A stretch of DNA of 41,632 bases from Gammaproteobacteria bacterium (GCA_030066665.1 JASJBD010000057.1:1-41632), one strand, 5' to 3'. Numbered from the stretch's first letter, positions 1-8,636 are shown. Numbers and translations: made by a program. The notes: generated by a model from the letters alone, not told the origin.

Positions 1-66
1 GGGGCTTTCTCCTCGGGCTTTTTGGCTCTGCAAACGGGCCGCCGACGCTAGCGCGCGCCCCGTTCG

Positions 67-95
67 TTGTCAATATAGTTTTGAAACGCTACTAT
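67..95 (+). promoter_or_regulatory. Promoter and palindromic operator of the first MarR gene
   Basis: A -35-like TTGTCA (67-72) and a -10-like TACTAT (90-95) are separated by 17 bases. This would start transcription at about position 102, which is the ATG itself, so the message may be leaderless. An inverted repeat with arms ATAGT (75-79) and ACTAT (91-95) fills the spacer and the -10, as expected for an autorepressing MarR protein. Seen directly: the hexamers and arms. Inferred: the function. Confidence 0.5.
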
Positions 96-101
96 TTTAG
101 C

Positions 102-662
102 ATGGCAACGTCGACCGACCGTCAATCAGCGGAGCTGGCTGAACTCGTCGTGCAACTTGGTCGCGCCGCCTACACGGAGGCGGCCGGTGAATTCACGGCG
201 GCGCAGTGGGCGGCGCTGCGCTATTTCAGCCGGGCCAATCGTTTTTCACGGACCGTGTCGGGCTTTGCCGAGTACCATGCAACCACGCGCGGTACCGCTT
301 CCCAGACGATTCGCAGCCTGGTCGAGCGCGGGTTCCTGATCCGGCATCGTTCGGAGCGCGATGGCCGCAGTGTGGTGCTCGACCTGTCGCCGTCCGCCCA
401 GCGACTGCTTCGCCGGGATCCGCTCAACGCGGTGGCGCGCGCCGCCGCGCGCTTGAGTCCGGCGCGGCGCGAGCAACTGTCGGCGGACCTGCGGCGCCTG
501 CAGGTCTGGCTGGTGGAGGAACGCGCGGTCGGACACGCCGGCATCTGCGCCCGCTGCGGATACCTGGTGGAAGAGGGCGGCGATTTCAGTTGCGGTTTGA
601 TGCGGGAGGCATTGACCGCGGCGGAAACCACCGAGCTGTGTCTGCGCTATAAGCCCGTCTAG
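102..662 (+). CDS. MarR-family winged-helix regulator with C-terminal four-Cys module
   Basis: Predicted 186-aa DNA-binding regulator. Residues 30-100 fit a MarR winged helix: a recognition-helix region around [10 protein letters not shown] and a wing with the typical SERDGRS turn. After the MarR dimerisation helix comes an added tail with four cysteines, C149-x2-C152, C164 and C180, which could bind Zn or an Fe-S cluster or act as a thiol sensor. A TTG at 81 is in frame, but it lies inside the operator-like palindrome and upstream of the predicted transcription start, so I chose the ATG at 102. No clear ribosome binding site precedes it. The stop overlaps the stop of the convergent erpA (CTAG, 659-662). 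Ligand and targets are unknown; autoregulation is inferred from the palindrome at 75-95. Confidence 0.85.
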   Translation: MATSTDRQSAELAELVVQLGRAAYTEAAGEFTAAQWAALRYFSRANRFSRTVSGFAEYHATTRGTASQTIRSLVERGFLIRHRSERDGRSVVLDLSPSAQRLLRRDPLNAVARAAARLSPARREQLSADLRRLQVWLVEERAVGHAGICARCGYLVEEGGDFSCGLMREALTAAETTELCLRYKPV

Positions 663-1015
663 ACCGAGAACGAGGAACCGCAGCCGCAGGTCGTCTTCGC
701 GTTCGGATTCCGAATTACGAATCGGGCGCCTTCCAGGTCTTCCTTGTAATCGATCTCCGCGCCGAGCAGATATTGCACGCTCATCGGGTCGATGATCAAG
801 GTCACGCCCTGATTGTCGACGCGTGCGTCACCGTCGCTGAGTTGGTCCTCGAAGGTGAAGCCGTACTGGAAGCCCGAGCACCCGCCACCGGAGATGAAGA
901 CCCGCAGCTTGAGCTCCGGATTCCCTTCCTTCTGGATCAGTTCGCTGACCTTGAGCGCCGCCGCATCCGTGAAGACCAGCGCCGGCTCCGGCATTTGAAA
1001 TTCAGTTGCTGTCAT
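659..1015 (-). CDS. erpA: Iron-sulfur cluster insertion protein ErpA
   Basis: A 118-aa A-type carrier that delivers Fe-S clusters to apo-enzymes in the cytoplasm. The three invariant cysteines are present: C46 in [11 protein letters not shown], and C110 and C112 in the C-terminal [11 protein letters not shown]. Length matches the ErpA/IscA family (about 107-120 aa). The FQYGF sequence and short N-terminal extension fit ErpA better than IscA, which normally sits in an isc operon that is absent here. An in-frame ATG at 1033 would add six residues (MDTRRA); I chose the ATG at 1015. It is transcribed towards the MarR gene and the two stops overlap. Its promoter should lie in the AT-rich intergenic 1034-1122. 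SufA/IscA remain possible names. Confidence 0.93.
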   Translation of the reverse strand: MTATEFQMPEPALVFTDAAALKVSELIQKEGNPELKLRVFISGGGCSGFQYGFTFEDQLSDGDARVDNQGVTLIIDPMSVQYLLGAEIDYKEDLEGARFVIRNPNAKTTCGCGSSFSV

Positions 1016-1095
1016 GGCGCGCCTAGTATCCACAGGTACCCCGGCCTGTCAAATTAATTAGGTATCGAAATTAAATATTGAGGCTTGACGGCCTG

Positions 1096-1112
1096 TTTCA
1101 ACCCGTTTGAAA
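1096..1112. promoter_or_regulatory. Short inverted repeat upstream of the APH-like kinase
   Basis: TTTCAA (1096-1101) and TTGAAA (1107-1112) form a perfect 6-bp inverted repeat with a 5-base spacer, ending 10 bases before the kinase ATG. It lies in the 89-bp divergent region between erpA and the kinase. It could be an operator or only a weak 5'-leader hairpin; no cognate regulator is evident. Confidence 0.25.
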
Positions 1113-1122
1113 TCCGCCACTT

Positions 1123-2181
1123 ATGCCGTCTCCCATGACACCCGAGCCGGCCGTACTGGAGGCCTATGGGCTGTCCCATGCGGCCACAGCCCGGATCGAC
1201 TCAGGTCTGATCAACCGGACGTGGCGACTCACCACGGCGGATCGTCGTCAGTTCGTGCTGCAGCGCGTGAGCCCTGTTTTCCCCGGCGCCGTGAATGGCG
1301 ATATCGATGTGGTGACATCGCACGTTGCGGCGGCGGGCCTGGCGACGCCGCGAATCGTGCCGACTCGTGATGGTCGCTCCTGGATCGACGTGCCTGGCAA
1401 TGGTGGCAGCTGGCGATTGATGACCTGGATGGCGGGCGACAGCCGTGACTCGCTCAGCGATGCATCGCAAGCGTTCGAAGCCGGTCGTCTGCTCGGCCGC
1501 TTTCATCGCGCTCTGGAGGGATTGCAGCATAGCTTTGCAAATCCTCGCCTCGGCGTGCACGACACGGCACGGCACCTGGCGAACCTGCGCACTGCGTTGC
1601 AAACGCATCACGGCCACAGCCGCTTCGGTGACATCGAACCCCTGGCTGCTGAGATCCTCGCCCAGGCGGATCGCTTGCCGGAACTCCCGGCGACACCGGA
1701 TCGAATCGTGCACGGCGACCCGAAGATCAACAACATGCTGTTCGACCCCGCGACCGGCGCCGGTGTCGCGCTGGTTGACCTGGATACGGTGGGTTACATG
1801 CCATTGCCGCTGGAGCTCGGCGATGCCTTTCGCTCGTGGTGCAACCCGGCCGGGGAAAACGATCGCAGCGGCGTGTTCTCGCCGGAGCTGTTTCGCGGCG
1901 CATTGCAGGGCTATCGTGAGCAGGTCGCCGGCTGGATTACACCGGCTGAAATTGACGCCCTCGTGCCGGCGACGCTGACGATCATCGTCGAACTGGCGGC
2001 GCGTTTCTGCGCGGATGCGCTGAACGAGAGCTACTTTGGCTGGGATTCGCAACGATTTGCGAGCCGCAGCGAGCACAACCAGGTGCGCGCGGCCGGGCAG
2101 CTGACACTGGCCAGCTCGTTGCGGGATCAGTATGGCGCACTGACCGATATCGTGAATCAAGTTGGGGGACAATCTTCGTGA
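1123..2181 (+). CDS. APH-fold phosphotransferase (sugar or small-molecule kinase)
   Basis: A 352-aa cytoplasmic kinase of the aminoglycoside phosphotransferase/choline kinase fold. The catalytic loop is visible as IVHGDPKINNMLFD (H197, D199, N204), followed by the Mg-binding LVDLDT (D219/D221). The form HGD-x-K-x-NN plus VDLDT resembles N-acetylhexosamine 1-kinase (NahK) relatives more than drug-resistance enzymes, so an anomeric sugar kinase role is plausible but unproven. The N-lobe is short (residues 20-105). A second in-frame ATG at 1135 is a possible start. It is convergent with the MFS gene; a strong hairpin spans both 3' ends. No sugar operon partner sits beside it, so the substrate cannot be deduced from context. 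Confidence 0.75.
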   Translation: MPSPMTPEPAVLEAYGLSHAATARIDSGLINRTWRLTTADRRQFVLQRVSPVFPGAVNGDIDVVTSHVAAAGLATPRIVPTRDGRSWIDVPGNGGSWRLMTWMAGDSRDSLSDASQAFEAGRLLGRFHRALEGLQHSFANPRLGVHDTARHLANLRTALQTHHGHSRFGDIEPLAAEILAQADRLPELPATPDRIVHGDPKINNMLFDPATGAGVALVDLDTVGYMPLPLELGDAFRSWCNPAGENDRSGVFSPELFRGALQGYREQVAGWITPAEIDALVPATLTIIVELAARFCADALNESYFGWDSQRFASRSEHNQVRAAGQLTLASSLRDQYGALTDIVNQVGGQSS

Positions 2182-2194
2182 AGAATGTCCCCCA
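2163..2194. repeat. REP-like hairpin between convergent genes
   Basis: Two 15-base arms (2163-2177 and 2180-2194), starting TGGGGGACA and ending TGTCCCCCA, pair at 14 of 15 positions around a tiny loop. The hairpin overlaps the kinase stop and reaches to the MFS stop. No T-tract follows on either strand, so it is not a canonical intrinsic terminator. It may be a REP-type palindrome or an mRNA 3'-end stabiliser serving both genes. Confidence 0.6.
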
Positions 2195-2195
2195 C

Positions 2196-3572
2196 CTAAC
2201 CGGCTTCGACCGCCTCCATTTCTTTTACCGCGACGCGGTAGTGCGCCAGGTTGGTGACTAGGAAACCCACCGCAAACAGACCCGCGCCGACTGAGACGAG
2301 CGATATCGAATAGCGCAGCGCGCCTTCGTCTTGAAAACCAAAGTCCGTAACCAGCGCGACCAGCGTTGGTCCCAGAGTCAACCCCAGCACATTGATAACG
2401 AAATAGTAGAGCGCGGTAACCTGTGCGCGCAGTTGATTGGGGGTGTACATCATGAGTGCCGCGGCGCCAGCGGCCGTGACGCCGGCACCGCCGATCGCCG
2501 ACGGGATCAGCGCGGCGATGGCGAGCTGCCCGCTCGGCATCAGCGGCGCAATGGCTGCAAAAGGCACGAAGATCAGCATGAACCATAAACAGGTGCGCAT
2601 CAGGCTGTCCGTCTCGCCATTGCGATAGCGCCGATCCGCAATCCAGCCGGCCAGCGTGACGCCGATCGGGCCAAAGATCAGGTTGACCAGGCCATAGGCC
2701 AGGCTGATCTCCGGGATGGTCCAGTCCCAGGTGCGCACGAACATGGTTGGTACCCAGAAAAACAGCGCGTATCCGATAATCGTGACCACGGACATGCCCA
2801 GCATGTGCGTACCGTAGGTGCGCCAGCGTCTGGCAATGTAGCGCACGGTCTCCGGGATGCTGATTTCGTCAGTGGCCCGGCCGCTGGCATCGCTGATCTG
2901 AATGCGTCCGCGGCGCGCGGGCTCGCGCACCGTAATCATCAGCGCCGCGATCAGCAGGCCGGGCAGGCCAACTGCCAGGAACACGGTCTGCCAAGCGTAG
3001 AGTTCACCGACCACCGGCAGCGTTACCGGCGGCGCGGCGGTGACCATGCCGATGATCCAGCCGCCCAGGATCAGGGCAATCCCGGCACCCAGCGATACAC
3101 CCATGTTGTAGACGCTGATGGCTTTGCCGCGCTGCTCGCGCGGGAAGTAATCGCTGATCATCGACAGCGCGCTCGGATTCAGGGTGGCCTCACCGACGCC
3201 GACGCCGACACGCGCGAGGAACAATTGCCAGAAGTTCCTGGCCAGGCCGCAGGCAGCAGTCATCAGGCACCAGATCGTGATGCCGACTGCGATAATCGCG
3301 CGGCGGCTGCGGCGATCCGCAAGGCGTCCTATGGGTATGCCGAGCAAGGTGTAGAAGATCGCGAAGGCCAGCCCGAGCAGCAGGCTGATTTGCGTGTCGC
3401 TCAGATCGAGATCGGCGCGAATGGGTTCGACCAGCAGCGCCATGATCTGCCGGTCCAGGAAGGACACGACGTAGGCGAGCGTCAGGACTCCGACCACGTA
3501 CCACGCATAGGCAGTCGACGGGTAGGAGGCATCGGTATCACCGCTGTCCGGGGCCTGCCTGGTGTTACTCAT
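2196..3572 (-). CDS. MFS transporter, Spinster-like
   Basis: A 458-aa inner-membrane secondary transporter with about 12 hydrophobic helices. The first helix carries the FLDRQI motif (VVSFLDRQIMALLVEPI), and the loop 2-3 signature GRLADRRSRR follows helix 2. RVGVGVGEATLNPSALSMI is typical of the Spns/Spinster-like group common in gammaproteobacterial and sphingomonad catabolic clusters. I start at the ATG at 3572, not 3584, because it overlaps the IclR stop as ATGA (3572-3569), the usual translational coupling. It is therefore co-transcribed downstream of the IclR regulator. It is likely the inner-membrane step for the compound imported by the TonB receptor at 5452. The substrate is unknown. 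Confidence 0.88.
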   Translation of the reverse strand: MSNTRQAPDSGDTDASYPSTAYAWYVVGVLTLAYVVSFLDRQIMALLVEPIRADLDLSDTQISLLLGLAFAIFYTLLGIPIGRLADRRSRRAIIAVGITIWCLMTAACGLARNFWQLFLARVGVGVGEATLNPSALSMISDYFPREQRGKAISVYNMGVSLGAGIALILGGWIIGMVTAAPPVTLPVVGELYAWQTVFLAVGLPGLLIAALMITVREPARRGRIQISDASGRATDEISIPETVRYIARRWRTYGTHMLGMSVVTIIGYALFFWVPTMFVRTWDWTIPEISLAYGLVNLIFGPIGVTLAGWIADRRYRNGETDSLMRTCLWFMLIFVPFAAIAPLMPSGQLAIAALIPSAIGGAGVTAAGAAALMMYTPNQLRAQVTALYYFVINVLGLTLGPTLVALVTDFGFQDEGALRYSISLVSVGAGLFAVGFLVTNLAHYRVAVKEMEAVEAG

Positions 3573-4369
3573 TTCGCATCCCATCCCTCCGCGCTGGCCG
3601 CGACCTGGTCGCCGATTCTGCTCGCATACTGTCGCATGGTATCGAGGTAACGTGCGGATACGACCCGCCGCGTGAGGCCCTCGGTCAGGTAACGCAGCGC
3701 CAGGCAGGCAATCAATACGTCCCCCGACTTGATTGGCACGGAGAACGTGGCGGTTTCCACCTTGACCTGCGTCTTGCGCGAGCCCGGCCCAAACGCGTAG
3801 CCCTGCTCGCGGATCTGGGCCAGCGACCGATTCAACAGCTGCGGATGCATCGCGAGTTCGTGCTCAGGCCGGCCGGACTGGCGACACATGTCGAGCAGCG
3901 TCTTGCGCGTGACGTCGTCGCAGAAAGCCAGGTAGACCTTGCCGGTGGCACTGGTCAGGAGTGGCAGGATCGTGCCGCGGCTGTACACGTTCGGGGCCAG
4001 CGGGCTCAGCGCGTCAGTGTTATCCCGTAGCAGCATCGATGCGCCGAACGGGGTTGCGATCGCGACAGGGAACCCGACTATGGCCGATAGCTCCTCGAGG
4101 AGGGGGCGCGCGGCGGCCCGGATCCAGCCGCCGTCGAAAAAGCCGTCACTCAGGCGGCGCACGGCGAGGGTCAGGTAGTAATGCTCGTCATCCGGATCGC
4201 GCCGCAGGTAACCCGCGGCGCGCAGGTTTTCGAGAATCCTGTAGGTCGTGGTCTTGGGCAGACCGGTAATCTGCACGAAATCCCGCAGGGAACCGCCATT
4301 GTGCAGGTTGACTGCTTCCAGCACCGCGAGACCGCGCTGCAGGGACCGAATTTCCGGCGCTGCACTCAC
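3569..4369 (-). CDS. IclR-family transcriptional regulator
   Basis: About 266 aa: an N-terminal winged helix (IRSLQRGLAVLEAVNLHNGG, then a recognition region around LPKTTTYRILENL) and a C-terminal effector domain, matching the usual 250-270 aa of the family. The reading frame stays open upstream to 4597, but that would include the operator palindrome and be far too long. The GTG at 4369 is preceded by a purine-rich AGGCGAGGC and gives the expected N-terminus (V/MSAAPEIRSLQRG). The regulator sits divergent to the dioxygenase and upstream of the MFS gene with an ATGA overlap. It probably controls both directions from the 17-bp palindrome. The effector is presumably the transported substrate or its product. 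Confidence 0.88.
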   Translation of the reverse strand: MSAAPEIRSLQRGLAVLEAVNLHNGGSLRDFVQITGLPKTTTYRILENLRAAGYLRRDPDDEHYYLTLAVRRLSDGFFDGGWIRAAARPLLEELSAIVGFPVAIATPFGASMLLRDNTDALSPLAPNVYSRGTILPLLTSATGKVYLAFCDDVTRKTLLDMCRQSGRPEHELAMHPQLLNRSLAQIREQGYAFGPGSRKTQVKVETATFSVPIKSGDVLIACLALRYLTEGLTRRVVSARYLDTMRQYASRIGDQVAASAEGWDAK

Positions 4370-4401
4370 GTCGCCTCGCCTGCTTCCTTCAAGATCAGAA
4401 C

Positions 4402-4418
4402 GTTCCACTAAGTGGAAC
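4402..4418. promoter_or_regulatory. Perfect 17-bp IclR-type operator
   Basis: GTTCCACT, a central A, then AGTGGAAC: a perfect 8+1+8 palindrome. GGAAC/GTTCC half-sites are characteristic of operators bound by IclR-family proteins. It lies 33 bases upstream of the IclR GTG and 79 bases upstream of the dioxygenase ATG, which is ideal for autoregulation plus control of the divergent genes. Confidence 0.7.
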
Positions 4419-4496
4419 ACCTCGCATGGAAGGTTGCAAGCGGGAGCGCTGCGGGTGGAGGATGAAACCCTTGGCCGACGCCCAGGAGGACATCGC

Positions 4497-5372
4497 ATGT
4501 CGACCGCAGCTATTTCCAGTGACCTGCCGAAACTCGATATTCGCCCGATGACGGGTGCACTGGGATGCGAAATCTTCGGCGTTGATCTGGCGAACATGGA
4601 TCAACCGACATTCGACGCCGTGTACCAGGCTTTCCTGGACTACTCGGTGGTCGTATTCCGGGACCAGGAACTGGAAGCAGAATCGTTCGCTGAATTTGGT
4701 AAGCGCTTTGGCAAGCTCGAAGAGGAACCGTTCGTTCCGAACAAGACCGATACGCCCGGCGTCTACTATTTCAAGGGTGCCGGCGGCACCAAGAAGCTGT
4801 CGTCCCAGAACCTCGGCTGGCACATGGACCACAGCTACCAGAAAAATCCTAGCCTTGGGGCGATGCTGTATGCGCTGGACGTGCCGGAAACAGGTGGCGA
4901 CACGTTGTTTGCGAGCCATTACCTTTCGTACGAATACCTGTCGGAGCCGATGAAGGAATTCCTGGCGGACAAGATCGGCATCCACGACGTCTTGCACTAC
5001 GGCATCGAGTCTGGCCATTTCGCGATTTCATCGGCCGAGGCGCTGGAGCGTCTCACGGCAATGCGCAAGAGTTTTCCGCAGGTGGAGCATCCCCTGATCT
5101 GCACGCATCCGGAAACCGGTCGCAAGATGCTCTATATCAATAAGGGCTGGACCACGGCCATCAAGGACCTGCATCCGCGGGAAAGCAAGGCCATCCTGGA
5201 TATGTTGAAGGAACACTCCCTGCAGGATCGTTTCCAGTGCCGCGTGCGCTGGTACAACAAATCGGTACTGCTCTGGGACAATCGCTGCGTGCAGCACAGT
5301 CCCAATGTCGATTACGAAGATCCGCGCATCATGCTGCGGATTGCCCTGCACAGCGACTGGATTCCGGCCTGA
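4497..5372 (+). CDS. TauD/TfdA-family Fe(II)/2-oxoglutarate dioxygenase
   Basis: A 291-aa cytoplasmic non-heme iron oxygenase that would hydroxylate or cleave a small acid using O2 and 2-oxoglutarate. The facial triad is complete: H109-x-D111 in GWHMDHSY and the distal H267 in WDNRCVQHSP. R281 (IMLRIALH) would bind 2-oxoglutarate. The frame is open upstream, but the ATG at 4497 has a strong AGGAGG (4484-4489) and gives the family N-terminus (LDIRPMTGALGCEIFGVDL). It is divergent from the IclR gene and 79 bases upstream of the TonB receptor, so it probably acts on the imported compound. Family members act on taurine, 2,4-D, alkyl sulfates and many others; the sequence does not settle which. 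Confidence 0.9.
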   Translation: MSTAAISSDLPKLDIRPMTGALGCEIFGVDLANMDQPTFDAVYQAFLDYSVVVFRDQELEAESFAEFGKRFGKLEEEPFVPNKTDTPGVYYFKGAGGTKKLSSQNLGWHMDHSYQKNPSLGAMLYALDVPETGGDTLFASHYLSYEYLSEPMKEFLADKIGIHDVLHYGIESGHFAISSAEALERLTAMRKSFPQVEHPLICTHPETGRKMLYINKGWTTAIKDLHPRESKAILDMLKEHSLQDRFQCRVRWYNKSVLLWDNRCVQHSPNVDYEDPRIMLRIALHSDWIPA

Positions 5373-5451
5373 CCTGATCTGAACAGGGTTTGCGTTGACG
5401 GCGAATTACGGTTAGAACAACCCCAAGGCCCATACTGTAGGGGGTAGGGGT

Positions 5452-8400
5452 ATGAGGATTGCTGGGGTGGCATGCCACCATCACGCCGCGGCGGCCGTCG
5501 CTGCGTTCGCTTCCTTGTTGTTCGTGGGCTCCGCTATCGCGCAGGTCGAGGAAATCATCGTCACCGCGCGCAAAAAAGAAGAAAACCTGCAGGATGTGCC
5601 GTTTACCGTGACTGCTTTTGGTCGGGAAGCGATCGAACGCAAGGGCATCAATCGGATCGGTGACATCGCCAAGCTGACGCCCAGCGTGCAATTCGACGAG
5701 TCATTCGCGCAAAGCGACACGCGTGTGGTGGTTCGTGGACTGTCGCCAACACGGGGGCGGCAGAATGTCGCGTTCCTGGTCGACGGCATCGACCTGTCCA
5801 GCGAGGCCATTACCAGTTCCGGGGGCTCGCTGCTGGTGAATACGCGCTTGCTGGACGTGGAACGCATCGAGGTACTCAAGGGACCGAAGGTTGCCTTGTA
5901 TGGCCGCGCCGCGTTCAACGGCGTGATTTCGTATACGACGAAAGCACCGTCGACCGAGTTCGAGGCGGACATCAAGGTCGACATCAATGACGAGGAACAA
6001 TACAGCCTGACTGGCAGCGTCAGCGGCCCGGTTTTCGGCGACAAGCTCGGCGTGCGCGTGAATGCCGCCTGGTGGGACGAATCGGGTTTCTACAACAACG
6101 CGATCACGGGCGGGCCGGTGGCCGACGAAAAGGGCTACGGGTTGTCGATCAGTACCCGCTCGGCATTCGACAACGGGCTGACAATCAATTTCCGCGCCGA
6201 GTTTACAGCCGACGAGGGCAAGCCGTCCGCGCAGGTCTACCTGCCTTTCAACAGCCTGCTACGAGTGCCGGTCAGTGCCCAGGACGGCCCCGGCGGAGTG
6301 GGCATAGCGACCTGCAACACCGCGCTGATCAACGTCATTTCCGAGCCGACCCAGCCCCTCGGCGATCCCGTGGGTCTGGGCAACGATGCCCGCCTGATCG
6401 AGCGCGCCCGGCGGATCATCAACCCGGCCCTGGCGGGCGCGCTGGGATTTCCCGGGTCGCTGGACCCCAATCTGCCGGCGGATCAGGCCACGGGCAGATC
6501 ATTTGTGCAGGCCAATTCTTACCTGAGTCCGTATTGCGAGGACGCGGTATTCAGCTACACGGGTGCCCTGCCCGATCGCAAGGACATCGAGAGAGAGGTA
6601 CAGCGAAGGGTCTCGGCTATCTCCAATCGGCAAGGCGAGGTATCACAGGCCACCGATCCGACCCGGCCGGGCCAGGACTACGCCGGCTTCGACCGTGACC
6701 TCTGGCGCGTGGCATTGACTGGCGACTGGCAATTCGACAAGGGCAAGTTCAGTTTCTGGGCCGGGTACCTGAAGGACGAGAACACGGAGAGCCAGGACAC
6801 TAATGCGTTCGGCATCCCGGCGAATAACATTTTCCTCGACGGCAATGTCAACAGCTTCTCGTTCGACAATGACAAGGAGACGGAGCAATTCAGCCTCCAG
6901 CTGCGCTGGGCCACTGATTTCGAGGGGCCGATCAATGCGGCGATTGGCGGCAATTACTGGAAAGAGGAAGTCGACAATCGCAGCAGTTCTATTCCGGGCC
7001 AGGGTTCCGGCAGTCATTGTTTCTGGAACAGCGGTTCCGGTTTCATTTCCCTGCCCCCGCCGACCGGTTGCTACGGCTACACGGAGACGGTGCTGGCGCC
7101 CTACCAAAATGCAGCCGCACCGTTTCGCCCGCCGAATCCCGCGGATCGTGACACGGATCACTACTCGATCTACGGCATGCTGGATTTCCAGCTGACGCCG
7201 GCATTGACGCTGGAACTTGAGGGCCGTTACAACGTCGAGGAGGTGGAGGTGTTCGGGCCGATCTTTTTCGACCCGGGCGCGGGTGGCGGGCCCGGCAGCG
7301 TGGCCCCGTGTGGCATCTTTTTCCGTCCCTGCGAGGATTTCAACACCTGGCTCGGTAGCCCAGGCAATCCCGGCAACTGGTTTGCCGATCTGTTCTTCCC
7401 ATGGGACGCGGCGGGCAACCTGGACCAGACGATCCTCGACGCGATTCCGGACAAATGCTGGGAACAGGATTCGGCAAAGATCTGGCGCTCGATACTGGAT
7501 AGCCCCGCGCAGGTGGAGCGCAATCCCGACGGTACACCGGTGGTTGGTTTGAACGGGTCCACTCCGGTACCGATACCGGTGGTTGACCCGGCCACCGGTC
7601 GCGTTCTCCAGAATCCCGAGGGCACCGACATGTTCAACGCGTGGTGTGTCGACAAGCTGAGTGACAAGGATTCGTGGTTCGTGCCAAAAATCACTTTGCG
7701 CTGGCAGGCTGCCGACAACGCCATGGTCTACGGGTACTGGGCCCGGACTCAGAAACCCGGCGGTTTCAGCCTGTTGACGGTGGGTGCGTCGGGTCTCGAT
7801 CGAGAGCGCACGGTGTTCAAGCCGGAAAAAATGACGGTCTATGAAGCCGGCGCGAAGACCGATTGGTTCCAACGCACCGTGCAGATCAATGGCGCGGTAT
7901 TTTTCCAGGATTTCACGGACAAACAGGCGCTGACGTCCGTGCAAGGCAACCAGGGCCGATTGGTGTCGAAGATCGTCAATGCCGGATCGGCGGAAGTCTG
8001 GGGCGCTGAGCTCGCGGTCGTCTGGAGCCCGGCCAGTAGCTTTATCGGCGGCAATTGGACCGTGTCTGGTGGTTATACCTGGCTGGACACCGAGTACACG
8101 GATTTTCGGATAAACAGCGGTAGTCCCGTGACGGTGGCCAACGCCGGCAACTGCACGCCAGTGTCGTCCGTGCCCGGTGGTCCCGTGGATATCTGCGAAG
8201 TCAGTTATTCCGGCAATGAGCTGGAGTCATCTCCGCCGGGCGCCTTTGCCGGTTCCTTGCGCTATGGTCGCCAGCTCACCGGCGAGCTGGATTTCTATGT
8301 CGAGACCGACGTGCAGTGGACCGACAAACGCTTTACCGATATTACAAACCAGTCATTCACGAAGGCCTTCTGGAATACCGACCTGCGGATTGGTCTGCAG

Positions 8401-8628
8401 TCTGCCAATTGGGAAATATTGGCTTACGTGAACAACCTGTTTGACGATGACACCGTCCGCTTTGCCGGCGGCGGTCCGGGTCTCGGGTGCTGCTTCGTGC
8501 TCGGCAGTGAAATTGATACAGCGACGACGACAAATGTCGTCGCGGACCTGCCGCTATACAAGTCGGCGTTTCTGCCACCGCCGCGTGTGATTGGTGTGCG
8601 GGCCAGCTACCGGTTCGGCGCGCAGTAA
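5452..8628 (+). CDS. Large TonB-dependent outer-membrane receptor with Cys-rich loops
   Basis: A 1058-aa outer-membrane active importer. An N-terminal Sec signal peptide ends near SAIA-Q (residue 30). It is followed by a TonB box (EEIIVTARKK), a plug domain with the VERIEVLKGPK motif, and a beta-barrel ending in RVIGVRASYRFGAQ. It is well above the usual 700-850 aa: the extra length lies in long extracellular-type insertions (around residues 280-400 and 510-760). About twelve cysteines in the mature part sit mostly in close pairs, suggesting disulfide-braced loops. The ATG at 5452 follows GGGGGTAGGGG. It is likely co-transcribed with the dioxygenase and controlled by the divergent IclR protein. 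The ligand is unknown; no SusD partner is present. Confidence 0.93.
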   Translation: MRIAGVACHHHAAAAVAAFASLLFVGSAIAQVEEIIVTARKKEENLQDVPFTVTAFGREAIERKGINRIGDIAKLTPSVQFDESFAQSDTRVVVRGLSPTRGRQNVAFLVDGIDLSSEAITSSGGSLLVNTRLLDVERIEVLKGPKVALYGRAAFNGVISYTTKAPSTEFEADIKVDINDEEQYSLTGSVSGPVFGDKLGVRVNAAWWDESGFYNNAITGGPVADEKGYGLSISTRSAFDNGLTINFRAEFTADEGKPSAQVYLPFNSLLRVPVSAQDGPGGVGIATCNTALINVISEPTQPLGDPVGLGNDARLIERARRIINPALAGALGFPGSLDPNLPADQATGRSFVQANSYLSPYCEDAVFSYTGALPDRKDIEREVQRRVSAISNRQGEVSQATDPTRPGQDYAGFDRDLWRVALTGDWQFDKGKFSFWAGYLKDENTESQDTNAFGIPANNIFLDGNVNSFSFDNDKETEQFSLQLRWATDFEGPINAAIGGNYWKEEVDNRSSSIPGQGSGSHCFWNSGSGFISLPPPTGCYGYTETVLAPYQNAAAPFRPPNPADRDTDHYSIYGMLDFQLTPALTLELEGRYNVEEVEVFGPIFFDPGAGGGPGSVAPCGIFFRPCEDFNTWLGSPGNPGNWFADLFFPWDAAGNLDQTILDAIPDKCWEQDSAKIWRSILDSPAQVERNPDGTPVVGLNGSTPVPIPVVDPATGRVLQNPEGTDMFNAWCVDKLSDKDSWFVPKITLRWQAADNAMVYGYWARTQKPGGFSLLTVGASGLDRERTVFKPEKMTVYEAGAKTDWFQRTVQINGAVFFQDFTDKQALTSVQGNQGRLVSKIVNAGSAEVWGAELAVVWSPASSFIGGNWTVSGGYTWLDTEYTDFRINSGSPVTVANAGNCTPVSSVPGGPVDICEVSYSGNELESSPPGAFAGSLRYGRQLTGELDFYVETDVQWTDKRFTDITNQSFTKAFWNTDLRIGLQSANWEILAYVNNLFDDDTVRFAGGGPGLGCCFVLGSEIDTATTTNVVADLPLYKSAFLPPPRVIGVRASYRFGAQ

Positions 8629-8636
8629 GTTCCTAG

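Noticed and set aside
1201-2586. 461-aa open frame on the minus strand
   Set aside because: It overlaps the kinase antisense and the MFS gene in another frame; no family signal.
5395-5423. TTGACG as a separate promoter for the first TonB receptor
   Set aside because: No acceptable -10 at 16-18 bases; read-through from the dioxygenase is simpler.
6643-7944. 433-aa open frame on the minus strand
   Set aside because: Antisense shadow of the first TonB receptor, with no domain.
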